Shown piece after piece: positions 45,787 to 54,323 of a stretch of 64,000 nt of DNA. The stretch is from Paludibacter sp963678465 (GTDB lineage: Bacteria > Bacteroidota > Bacteroidia > Bacteroidales > Paludibacteraceae), in contig OY782858.1 of NCBI GenBank assembly GCA_963678465.1, forward strand, positions 3,410,001 through 3,474,000, read 5' to 3'. The notes below the pieces were generated by a model that saw nothing but the letters and a program-made list of their open reading frames with translations, did not search any database and had not been told where the DNA came from. The number at the start of each line of letters is the position of its first letter. Position 1 is the first letter of the stretch. Position numbers and translations under genes: made by a program.

Positions 45787-47442
45787 TTATCTTAATCTTA
45801 CAATAAGTGTGTAGGTCTTGTTGTCAGGACTTTTCATTGTTATCGTATATTTTTTTCCATTCAAAATGGAGGTTGTATTCTTAAATCTGAAAACATTTTC
45901 TCCTGCCAGGGCATTGATTGTTGTATCTTTCAGCAATAAATCGTTTGAATTTTTAAAAGAAAATTGTGCTTTGCCTGCAGAATTCAGGAAATAATCCAAT
46001 TCAAAACTTCCACGATCGGGATGTCGCATCATATCGTACTCATTGCTGTACGTGTTTGGCATTGCCTTATGAAATCCTTCTTTGAAATCGGGTTTGGTTT
46101 TCATGCCCGCCAATGCTAATCCTTTTTGGATATCGGTGTTTTTCATTAGAAGATTCCAAATTAAACCGCTTCGATAGTTTTCAATCATCACTACGATTGG
46201 ACCCTGATCGATCGCTAAATGTTTTTTTTCGGAAGTGGAGGTTTCCGGAGAATAAGCATCGGCAAAACCGTAAGCACCATGAACAAAACTTTGTTCAGCC
46301 AATCGCATCAATACCTGAGTGCTGTAAAATGGGGTGTATGGATACGAGCCGAGCGCTGCTGTCGGAGCAATAACTCCATCGTCGTTTTGTGGCGACCGGG
46401 CCGAGTAGTTCCAGGGGGGACGTCCTCCGTAGCAAGCTGTCAATCCCCAATCCTGTTCGGTGTATTTGAAGGCTTTAGGGGCTTCGTAAATGCAGTAATG
46501 GCGATTAATCATTGTATGTGCAGTATTTTGTTGCCAATAATTCACGTAATTATCCTCCATATTATTGGGATTTAAACCCAGGAATGAATAATGTGCAAAA
46601 AACATTGGTCCACCGTAAGGTTCGCCTAACGGGAGTTTATATTCATAATACTTCCTGTTGTTGTTGACGATGGTACCATTTTTCAGCCAGCCATTTTTGT
46701 ATACTTCAGCAGAAATATTATGTGGTTCGGGTGCACCTAATCCAAGTATGTAACTGATAAGTCCCTCGTTCCATCCTGTAATGTTTAATGCAAATCTGTT
46801 TTCTTGCGAATACCAAAGCCATTTCAGTACGTTTTCATTGTTGCTGTAAAATCTCCAATTAATTGTTGAACTGAATGATGCCACTGAATCACGTATTTCT
46901 TTTTCCGAAGATGAACTGCCGCTGAAGTATTCTTTGGCAGTTAACAAGCCAGCCATTAAAAATGAGCTTTCGATTAAATCACCAGTTTTTACCTGATCTC
47001 CAAATGGATGTGCCGTGCCATCCGGATTGTACCAATGCGACCATACTCCTTTGAATCTTTCGGCCTTGCCAAGGAAATTCGCAATTTTTTTAATCTGATT
47101 TACCCCTTGTTCTCTCGTAATAAACCCTCTGTCAACGCCAACGATCAACGCCATTATTCCAAAGCCTGTTCCTCCTGTTGTTACCACATCTCCACGTTCA
47201 TTGCCTTCGAGGGCTAAACCTGTAGGGCTGGCTCCTTCGAAAAAGAAACTAAAGTTTTTACGCTGCCATTCGTCCATTACTGCTTTTACTTTTTCAGGAG
47301 CGTAAGTCTCATCGTTTTTCACCACCACTACAGTTGGAGGATCAGGTTCCTTACAGGAGTAAAACAGAAGAAGGAGTACCCCTAACCCCAGGCGAGGTAC
47401 TGAAAGTCTTCTTCTCAATGTTCTGCGAATAAATAGATTCAT
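45787..47442 (-). CDS. GH144-like glucanase, predicted lipoprotein
   Basis: 551 residues. The N-terminus (LGVLLLLFYSCKEPDPP) resembles a lipobox with Phe at -3, so it is probably a lipoprotein. The catalytic region belongs to the glucoamylase-like family PF10091, which includes GH144 endo-beta-1,2-glucanases: VVTTGGTGFGIMALIVGVDR, FKGVWSHWYNPDG, GDLIESSFLMAGLL, GGPMFFAHYSFLGLNP, and SIDQGPIVVMIENYRSGL-type C-terminal motif. It is a paralogue of the product at 52034-53632. One copy may act outside and one in the periplasm. Enzyme specificity is inferred from the family. Confidence 0.85.
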   Translation of the reverse strand: MNLFIRRTLRRRLSVPRLGLGVLLLLFYSCKEPDPPTVVVVKNDETYAPEKVKAVMDEWQRKNFSFFFEGASPTGLALEGNERGDVVTTGGTGFGIMALIVGVDRGFITREQGVNQIKKIANFLGKAERFKGVWSHWYNPDGTAHPFGDQVKTGDLIESSFLMAGLLTAKEYFSGSSSSEKEIRDSVASFSSTINWRFYSNNENVLKWLWYSQENRFALNITGWNEGLISYILGLGAPEPHNISAEVYKNGWLKNGTIVNNNRKYYEYKLPLGEPYGGPMFFAHYSFLGLNPNNMEDNYVNYWQQNTAHTMINRHYCIYEAPKAFKYTEQDWGLTACYGGRPPWNYSARSPQNDDGVIAPTAALGSYPYTPFYSTQVLMRLAEQSFVHGAYGFADAYSPETSTSEKKHLAIDQGPIVVMIENYRSGLIWNLLMKNTDIQKGLALAGMKTKPDFKEGFHKAMPNTYSNEYDMMRHPDRGSFELDYFLNSAGKAQFSFKNSNDLLLKDTTINALAGENVFRFKNTTSILNGKKYTITMKSPDNKTYTLIVRLR

Positions 47443-47471
47443 TTTTTTAAAAATTAGGGGTTGAAATTGAA

Positions 47472-48962
47472 TTAATATCCGGGATTCTGAGTAATTAAGC
47501 CCTCAGAATTATCTATTTCAATCTGAGGTATAGGAAATAATTCATGTTTCCCGCTTACGAAATTAGGAATCACGGCTTTGGCTTCGTCCCAACGTACCAA
47601 ATCATAAAAGCGTTCCCATTCCAGCGCTAATTCAATACGTCGTTCCTGATGAATTTTGGCCCTTAATTCTTCTTTATTGGTAGTTGTAATTTTAGGTAAC
47701 ACATTGCTGTTTCCGTTTCTGGCGCGGTTTCTTACAATTTCAAGTTTATCAAGTGCCTCAGCTGTGTTGCCAACTTCACATGCTGCTTCTGCATGCATTA
47801 ATAATACGTCGGCGTAACGAATAAGTCTGATATTTAACCAATAGGCTTGAATGTCGGTGCTGCGGCCATATAAAGCTCTTTCGGCCAGACTTACATACAC
47901 TTTCTTGTTGAAAAATTTATATCCGGCGGCATCAGCTTTAATTTTCTTGCCTTCAATTGTTTCACCATCAGCAATTACTGTTGCAGTTTTGCGGGGGTCG
48001 CCTGCCTCATAAGCATCCATAAGCAACTGGCTTGGTCCATTGAATCCCCAGCCAAGGTTTGGTATGCCGCGAACTCCTTGGATCTGACCATATTGTGTGG
48101 ACAAATATATTTGCTCAGATGGCTTTTGATCGGCATAGACTTCGAAAACTGATTCAGTCCCATATTCATTGGCTTCGGTAAACATTTCTGCATATGGAGT
48201 ACTTAAGTTATTATCTCCCGAATTTATAATTTCGGTAGTCATTGCCATAGCATCAGGCCATTTCTTTTGATACAAATACACTTTTGCTAATACGGCACGA
48301 GCAGCATTCTGTGTGGCACGACCTTCATTTCCACTACTGATTAACTGAACCCGTGATGGAAGATACGGTATGGCCCATCTTAAATCCTTTTCAATATTAG
48401 CCCAAACTTGTTCGCGCGTTGAGCGTGCTGGTGTTTTGTCAGTTTGTGCCAATACTTTATCAACATAAGGAACTCCGCCAAAAGCCTGAGCAAGTCTGAA
48501 ATACATGACAGATCTCATGAATAAGGCTTCGGCCATGTAGGTGTTTTTGTTGCTTACAGTGTCTGCCAGCGAATTGGCCAAAGCAAGTGCTTCGTTAGAA
48601 TAATAAATACTTTTGTAGCAGTTCGAATAATAGTCTTTGATAGGGCCATTGCTGGCTGTGTAGCTCAGTGATTTAAACTGGGTTACTTCACCTCCATCAC
48701 TCGGAGTACTTCCTTTTTCGGCATCGGGCGTTGTGTAATTGTTCATGGCAAGTCCTGCCCACTGAAATGCCCATGCTCTTAATGTGGCATAGCTTTCGCC
48801 CAGTTTGGCTTCTACTAATATATTCATCGAAAGAGAATCGTCTGGCGAATAATTACCTTGATGCCAACGACCTTTGGGATAACGATCTAAGAAATCATCG
48901 CTACAGGCGCTTGCTGCTAAAATAATTGCAAAAAATAATAATATCTTTTTCATTGTATTCAA
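47472..48962 (-). CDS. SusD/RagB-family glycan-binding lipoprotein
   Basis: 496 residues. Lipobox SAC follows a short signal peptide (MKKILLFFAIILAASAC). SusD-type TPR helices are visible, for example KNTYMAEALFMRSVMYFRLAQAFGGVPY, RAVLAKVYLYQKKWPDAM and RLIRYADVLLMHAEA. The C-terminus has RRIELALEWERFYDLVRW and the typical LFPIPQIEID ending. It captures oligosaccharide at the cell surface and acts as a lid on the SusC transporter encoded four bases upstream. The start may be at 48962 or three codons later (MKKI). Confidence 0.96.
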   Translation of the reverse strand: MNTMKKILLFFAIILAASACSDDFLDRYPKGRWHQGNYSPDDSLSMNILVEAKLGESYATLRAWAFQWAGLAMNNYTTPDAEKGSTPSDGGEVTQFKSLSYTASNGPIKDYYSNCYKSIYYSNEALALANSLADTVSNKNTYMAEALFMRSVMYFRLAQAFGGVPYVDKVLAQTDKTPARSTREQVWANIEKDLRWAIPYLPSRVQLISSGNEGRATQNAARAVLAKVYLYQKKWPDAMAMTTEIINSGDNNLSTPYAEMFTEANEYGTESVFEVYADQKPSEQIYLSTQYGQIQGVRGIPNLGWGFNGPSQLLMDAYEAGDPRKTATVIADGETIEGKKIKADAAGYKFFNKKVYVSLAERALYGRSTDIQAYWLNIRLIRYADVLLMHAEAACEVGNTAEALDKLEIVRNRARNGNSNVLPKITTTNKEELRAKIHQERRIELALEWERFYDLVRWDEAKAVIPNFVSGKHELFPIPQIEIDNSEGLITQNPGY

Positions 48963-48965
48963 ATT

Positions 48966-51900
48966 TTAAAAGTTAACTGAAACTCCTGCTGTATAGGTGG
49001 TTGGAAGTGGATAAGTGCTCCCGTTGTCGATGCTCCCGCTAAGGATTGATCCGCCAATTTCGGGAGTATACCCACTATTTTGTTTAAATGTAAGTGGGTT
49101 TTGAGTGTTTGCGAAAATTCTGAACTTACTTACTCCAATGGCTTTCAATACTACTTTTGGCAAATTATATCCCAATTGAATTGATCTGATTCGGAAATAG
49201 GCACCACTTTCAAGTAAATTAGTGGAAGGAACAAAATTATGACCGCGTGATGTGTCCAGTATCGGCTCAAAATTTGAAGTTCCTTCGCCATGCCAACGGT
49301 TCAAGGATGTTGTGTAATAATTGAACTGGGCGTAGGTGGGCAATTTCTTGGTGTTAATAATTTCACTCCCATATGCTCCATTGAAATCAATACTTATGTC
49401 AAAATTCTGATAGCTTGCATACAGATTTGCACCATAAGTAAATGTAGGTATTGTACTCCCAATAAAATCACGATCGGCAGCTGTTATCTTTTCGTCTCCA
49501 TCCAAATCTTTATAACGTATGTCTCCAGGTTTCGAAATCCATGAAGCCGGATAGTAATTATTTATTTCGTTTTGATTCTGGAAAACTCCATCTTGTACAT
49601 AACCGTAAATAGCTCCAACAGGATGTCCAACCGAAGTGCGGTGATAGCTTCCGGTAACAATATCAGAGTTGTCGTTACCAAGGGCTAATACTTCGTTTTT
49701 CAAAGTTGCGCCGTTGATACTTGCGCTATAATTAAATTCACCTATTTTGTCGCGCCATGTGAGCATAAACTCAACGCCACTGTTTTTGAGTGAGCCTGCA
49801 TTGGTAATGGCAAAACCGGCACCTACCGATACCGGAGGTGCAACATAAGCCAACAGGTCGTTGGTTGTTTTTGTATAGTAACCGGCTTCGAGTGTTAACT
49901 TGCTGTTGAAAAGCTGACTTTCGATGCCAAAATCAAAACCTGTAACTACTTCCCAATGTATGTTTTCATCAACAAGATTACTTACTGTTGGTATATAATA
50001 AGTTTTTCCATTGACTACAACTTGTTGTCCTTTGGGATTAATTGTAGGAAACCACAGGTAATTACCTATTTTGTCGTTTCCTAATTTACCCCACGATGCT
50101 TTAATTTTGGTGTAATTTAATACATCTTTAAGTTCTCGCATAAAATTTTCATCTGTTATTACCCAACCTAAACCTACTGAAGGAAAATATCCCCAACGAT
50201 TGTTTGGCGAGAATTTGGAAGAACCATCAGTACGAAAAGTGATGGAGGCCAAATACTTGTCGCTGTATGAATAATTTAATCTACCCAGGTACGAAATAAA
50301 CGATTCAGCTTCGTACCAATCACCGTTGGTTTTATTGTTTGTAGAACCCATGCTCAACATCCAGAAATCCTCAGGAACATCCCATATGTCACCGTTTACC
50401 AAGGTATCTACACCTGCTGAAAAGCCCTGACTTTCCTGTACACGTGCAGTGTAACCCGCCATTGCCGAAATTCGATGTAAATCAACTTTCTTATTGTAAT
50501 TTAAAATAAGGTCTGTTTGGTATTTTGTATATTCAGCTTCATTTCTGCTGAAAGAAGTTTTTTCACTTTTATGAGATGAATTTGAACTGCTGTTATTTAC
50601 ATTGAATCGGGGAGTGTAGTTACTTCCTAAATTGATGCCTATGTCTCCATAGCCCGTGGCTTTGAAGGTAAAATCCTTTAAAAAATTAAATTCAACATAC
50701 ACATTGCCTACCGAACGATATCCATAGCTCTTACTGTTGCCTTTGTTTATTTCCATAACTGCTACAGGGTTGGCTACATCCTTCTGAATGCCCGGAGAAG
50801 GAGTGTAGTAGGATCCGATATTCTGAGGATCATGGTCTTCTTCAGGAGCATAAGGTGAATATGTAGGTAAGGCTTGTACTGCATTGGTTACACTTGCTGT
50901 AGCTGCAGTATTGTCCCAACGATTAAGTGTGACATTTCCTCCAATTTTCATATTTTTAGTAATGGTATAATCTCCTGCCCAACGTCCGTTAAAACGTTGA
51001 TATGAGTTGTAATTAAGTATACCATCCTGCTTGAAATAACCAACAGAGAATACTGTGCTGGCTTTCTCATTTGAATTACTCACCGAAACGCCATGGTTTG
51101 TCACCATTGCCGGACGGAAAATGTAGGACTGCCAATCGGTTCCGCCACCCAACAAATCGCCGACCCACTCGGTGGCTGTTGGATTTGCGTTTTTTAACTG
51201 TTCGTTGTATAGCATTGTAAACTGATCGGCATTGGTAAGGCTTACCCTGTCACGATTATGTAGAATCTGTGTGCCGATATAGCCATCGTAACTTACGCTC
51301 AGTTTTCCTTTGTCTGCACGTTTTGTTGTGAGGATTATTACTCCATTTGCACCCTGAACGCCGAATATTGCCAATGATGACGGGTCTTTTAAGACTTCAA
51401 TAGAAGTAATGTCGTTAGGATTAATAAAATCTATGTTGTCGATGAACATTCCATCAACTACATACAGAGGTTTCGTGTCGGCATTTGTGGTAGCAACCCC
51501 ACGGATCCTAACTGTAGGACTTCCTCCTGCAGAGCCACTGTTGGTTACCGATAATCCCGGTACTTTTCCTTGTAGCGATTTTACAGGATTATAATCAGGC
51601 GAGGATTTGAGGCTTTCGCCGCTTATTGATACAATAGAGCCAGTAAGATCTCTTTTGCGTGAGGTTCCATAGCCTACTACAACTACTTCTTCTAATCCTT
51701 TAGCATCCGAATCAAGTGATACATTAATAATTCCACTTATGGTTGCAGTCCTGATTTCAGATTTCATGCCTACGTAGCTGAAAATAAGCCTGCTGTTAGC
51801 AGGTATACCCATGAGTTCGTATCCTCCATCTAAGTCTGTAATAGTCCCCAGTGTGGTGTCATCCACTTTTACGCTTACGCCAATCAGCGTTTCTCCTGTT

Positions 51901-52001
51901 GTTTTGTCTTTTACTGTTCCTCTTACATTAATCTTGTTTTGTGCCAACAGTGAGGCACATGCTAAGAATAGCGCTAAAATAATACTTAATAGTTTTCTCA
52001 T
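48966..52001 (-). CDS. SusC/RagA-family TonB-dependent transporter
   Basis: 1011 residues. Signal peptide, then a CarboxypepD_reg-like domain (about 23-95, INVRGTVKDKTTGETLIGV), the TonB box near EEVVVVGYGT (about 103-112), the plug domain with IRGVATTNADTKPLYVVDGMFI and VLKDPSSLAIFG, and a 22-strand barrel ending AGVSVNF. It imports oligosaccharides across the outer membrane with its SusD partner. The absence of an STN domain suggests it is not coupled to an anti-sigma factor, in keeping with the hybrid sensor-type regulator upstream. Confidence 0.97.
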   Translation of the reverse strand: MRKLLSIILALFLACASLLAQNKINVRGTVKDKTTGETLIGVSVKVDDTTLGTITDLDGGYELMGIPANSRLIFSYVGMKSEIRTATISGIINVSLDSDAKGLEEVVVVGYGTSRKRDLTGSIVSISGESLKSSPDYNPVKSLQGKVPGLSVTNSGSAGGSPTVRIRGVATTNADTKPLYVVDGMFIDNIDFINPNDITSIEVLKDPSSLAIFGVQGANGVIILTTKRADKGKLSVSYDGYIGTQILHNRDRVSLTNADQFTMLYNEQLKNANPTATEWVGDLLGGGTDWQSYIFRPAMVTNHGVSVSNSNEKASTVFSVGYFKQDGILNYNSYQRFNGRWAGDYTITKNMKIGGNVTLNRWDNTAATASVTNAVQALPTYSPYAPEEDHDPQNIGSYYTPSPGIQKDVANPVAVMEINKGNSKSYGYRSVGNVYVEFNFLKDFTFKATGYGDIGINLGSNYTPRFNVNNSSSNSSHKSEKTSFSRNEAEYTKYQTDLILNYNKKVDLHRISAMAGYTARVQESQGFSAGVDTLVNGDIWDVPEDFWMLSMGSTNNKTNGDWYEAESFISYLGRLNYSYSDKYLASITFRTDGSSKFSPNNRWGYFPSVGLGWVITDENFMRELKDVLNYTKIKASWGKLGNDKIGNYLWFPTINPKGQQVVVNGKTYYIPTVSNLVDENIHWEVVTGFDFGIESQLFNSKLTLEAGYYTKTTNDLLAYVAPPVSVGAGFAITNAGSLKNSGVEFMLTWRDKIGEFNYSASINGATLKNEVLALGNDNSDIVTGSYHRTSVGHPVGAIYGYVQDGVFQNQNEINNYYPASWISKPGDIRYKDLDGDEKITAADRDFIGSTIPTFTYGANLYASYQNFDISIDFNGAYGSEIINTKKLPTYAQFNYYTTSLNRWHGEGTSNFEPILDTSRGHNFVPSTNLLESGAYFRIRSIQLGYNLPKVVLKAIGVSKFRIFANTQNPLTFKQNSGYTPEIGGSILSGSIDNGSTYPLPTTYTAGVSVNF

Positions 52002-52033
52002 AATATTTTTGATAGTAAGTGTGATTTAATATT

Positions 52034-53632
52034 TTATTTTAAAAAGGATGTGTTAAATCCTAATTTCACAAGACCTTTTTCAATTTCACTGTTTTGCATA
52101 AACAATTTCCACAGCAATCCACTACGGTAATTTTCAATCATCACTGCAATAGGTCCCTGGTCAATTGAGAGATAACTTTTTACCACCTGTTGACCCTCCA
52201 CCAAACCTGGATTATATGCATCGTAGAATCCGTATTTGCCAAATGTTTTACTTCCGTGATTGAAATAAAGGTTTTTCAATACCTGCATCGATTCAACTGG
52301 TGTATAAACAATGGATGAAAGTGCTGCAGTTGGTGAAACAGTACCATTTTCATCGTTTGTACCGGGATGGTGCGATGTATAGCCCACTAACGGATCGTCA
52401 GAAGAAGTGAAACCCCATAAGTTTTCTCCAAATCCTGTATGCTTTTTGGGGTTATCGATGGCGTATGCTCTGTGAATAAGCGCGTGAGCTTTATTCCTTT
52501 CGAAGTAGTTGGTGTGTTCATCAGTAAGTCCATTTGGATTCAGACCCAGGAATGAATAATGTGTGAAGAAGAGTGGGCCACCCAATTCCATACCTAAATC
52601 CAACTTAATATTATAATACGATTTCCCATTCAAAAAGTATTCAGAACGCTTGTATCCGTTTTCGTAAACTTCGCGATCGATAGGGTAGGTGGGCGAAGAT
52701 GCTGCCAATACATAGGTGATTAAGGTTTCATCGAATCCTTTGATCCGGTGATTCATTTTCCAACCATAGTTTTTCGACCAATGCCAGTAAAGCGCTTTTT
52801 CTCCGTTACAGTACCAGCTCCATTCGACGGTTTCCCACAATTGCGTAATGCGGTTGGCCAGTAAGCGTTCGTTGGTATTTCCATTTTTGAAGTATTCGCG
52901 GGCAGTGAGTAGTCCTTGTACAAGAAAGGCTGTTTCCACTAAGTCGCCACCGTCATCGTATTGGCTGAAAGTGAAAGGTTTTCCTGAATTGGCATCGTAC
53001 CAATGTGCCCATGCACCATGAAATCGTTCAGCCTTTTCAAGAAACGAAACTATTTTTTTTATTGTTGTAAATGCATTTTCTCGGCTTATAAACCTTCTTT
53101 CGGCACCGGCAATTAACGCCATAATACCAAATCCGGTTCCACCTGTAGTTACAATATCGCCATTAACATCGTTACTCCGCTCACGCGCCATCCCGGTAGC
53201 AGGTTCTGCAAAATCGTAAAAGTAGCGTGTTGTATAGCGCTGAGTCATGTCAAGCAATGCATCATCGCTCGATGGTCGAAGCATTGCTTTTACCTCAAAT
53301 TTGCTTAAATCAATTCCTTTTGTACTAATACCTTTGGGTAGAACTCTGTAAATTCTTAATTTTTCGCCTGATGCAGTTACATCAACGAAATCAAAATAAT
53401 TATCCAAGTCTGTTTCCGCAAGTTTATTGAATTTTTTACCATTATCGGTGGAGCAATAAACCTCATAATTGAATCCGGTATTGTTTTTCCAACTGATTTC
53501 AACGTGTGCCGGGTATGCTACAGCTTTCAAACCGGAAACTGCATTGTAATTGAGATTTTTAGCGAAAATTCCGGTGAAGATCAATAGTGCGAAACTTAAG
53601 ATCATTATTCTTTTATTCATTTTATTTTGCAT
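52034..53632 (-). CDS. GH144-like endo-beta-1,2-glucanase candidate with Fn3-like domain
   Basis: 532 residues. Signal peptide (ILSFALLIFTGIFAK), then an Ig/Fn3-like domain (about 28-110, AVAYPAHVEISWKN). The (alpha/alpha)6 catalytic domain of PF10091 type spans about 125-530 with DIVTTGGTGFGIMALIAG, FHGAWAHWYD, GGDLVETAFLVQGLL, GGPLFFTHYSFLGLNP and SIDQGPIAVMIENYRSG. GH144 enzymes cut beta-1,2-glucan inside the chain. It is the first gene of the SusCD operon, about 32 bases before susC, and its leader contains a large palindrome. Lack of a lipobox suggests a periplasmic enzyme. Confidence 0.88.
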   Translation of the reverse strand: MQNKMNKRIMILSFALLIFTGIFAKNLNYNAVSGLKAVAYPAHVEISWKNNTGFNYEVYCSTDNGKKFNKLAETDLDNYFDFVDVTASGEKLRIYRVLPKGISTKGIDLSKFEVKAMLRPSSDDALLDMTQRYTTRYFYDFAEPATGMARERSNDVNGDIVTTGGTGFGIMALIAGAERRFISRENAFTTIKKIVSFLEKAERFHGAWAHWYDANSGKPFTFSQYDDGGDLVETAFLVQGLLTAREYFKNGNTNERLLANRITQLWETVEWSWYCNGEKALYWHWSKNYGWKMNHRIKGFDETLITYVLAASSPTYPIDREVYENGYKRSEYFLNGKSYYNIKLDLGMELGGPLFFTHYSFLGLNPNGLTDEHTNYFERNKAHALIHRAYAIDNPKKHTGFGENLWGFTSSDDPLVGYTSHHPGTNDENGTVSPTAALSSIVYTPVESMQVLKNLYFNHGSKTFGKYGFYDAYNPGLVEGQQVVKSYLSIDQGPIAVMIENYRSGLLWKLFMQNSEIEKGLVKLGFNTSFLK

Positions 53633-53665
53633 GATTTGAATTAATATTACTTTTCTCTCTGTTGA

Positions 53666-53947
53666 TTAACGCAAGGCAGGTTTCTCCAATTTAATTGGAA
53701 AAACCATTTCTTGCCTGTGAAAGTCAACGAAACTAAAACAATAACTAATACCTTTAATTCTTGATTTGAAGGGGTTGTAAATGAAGGACGCTAAATAAGA
53801 AATAAATGAGTGATATGAATGTAGGCCTGAAATGTGCGAAGTTTGAATATTATCTGCTTCAACTTTTAACTCAGGGTATAATATGTGTTTTGATATTTCA
53901 GTAAGTGCGAAATAACACAAACATTGTTGGACAATATTATTTTTCAT
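53666..53947 (-). CDS. Possible small hypothetical gene in the PUL leader
   Basis: 93 codons starting about 37 bases after a perfect TATATTTG -7 box at 53984-53991. The product is unlike anything I recognise and has no signal peptide or motif. The frame could be a chance opening in a long untranslated leader, since it ends 33 bases before the GH144-like start and runs through the 27-bp palindrome. Low confidence. Confidence 0.25.
   Translation of the reverse strand: MKNNIVQQCLCYFALTEISKHILYPELKVEADNIQTSHISGLHSYHSFISYLASFIYNPFKSRIKGISYCFSFVDFHRQEMVFPIKLEKPALR
53679..53705. promoter_or_regulatory. 27-bp near-perfect palindrome upstream of the PUL operon
   Basis: Arms GGTTTCTCCAATT and AATTGGAAAAACC around a central T, with one mismatched pair, and weaker outer symmetry GGCA/TGCC. 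It lies 47-73 bases before the start of the first PUL enzyme gene. It could be an operator for the adjacent regulator or a leader hairpin. Confidence 0.6.
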
Positions 53948-54323
53948 TATCGTGATCGTTTTTTACAATAGAATTAAGTGCTGCAAATATAACAGCATAA
54001 ATTTTGCAAAGTTGATTTTTGTACCCCAATATGAATACTACAAAAAAATAAAGTCTTTTTTAGAACCCTATTTTTTCACTACAATTGTTCTTTATTGAGA
54101 ATTAAAATGCATTAATTTAGTCAGTTGTGCTAATTTACTTTTTTGAGAAAATATCGAATTTTAATGTGATTAATGATTAATGATAGTCGAAAATAGGATG
54201 TGTTTGAATATAAGTTTTTTATTTACTTAAAATATTTGAGCCGTCAAAAACTAAAATGAGGAAAAGAAACCAGTATGGTAACTTCTCCCCAATCATATAT
54301 TGTTATTGTTTTGTTGCTTTATG
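53948..54323. other. Intergenic region between regulator and PUL operon
   Basis: About 375 AT-rich bases. It holds the -7 box TATATTTG at 53984-53991 (minus strand), presumably for the PUL transcript. No gene is supported; the short plus-strand frame at 54256-54438 overlaps the regulator end. Confidence 0.55.
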
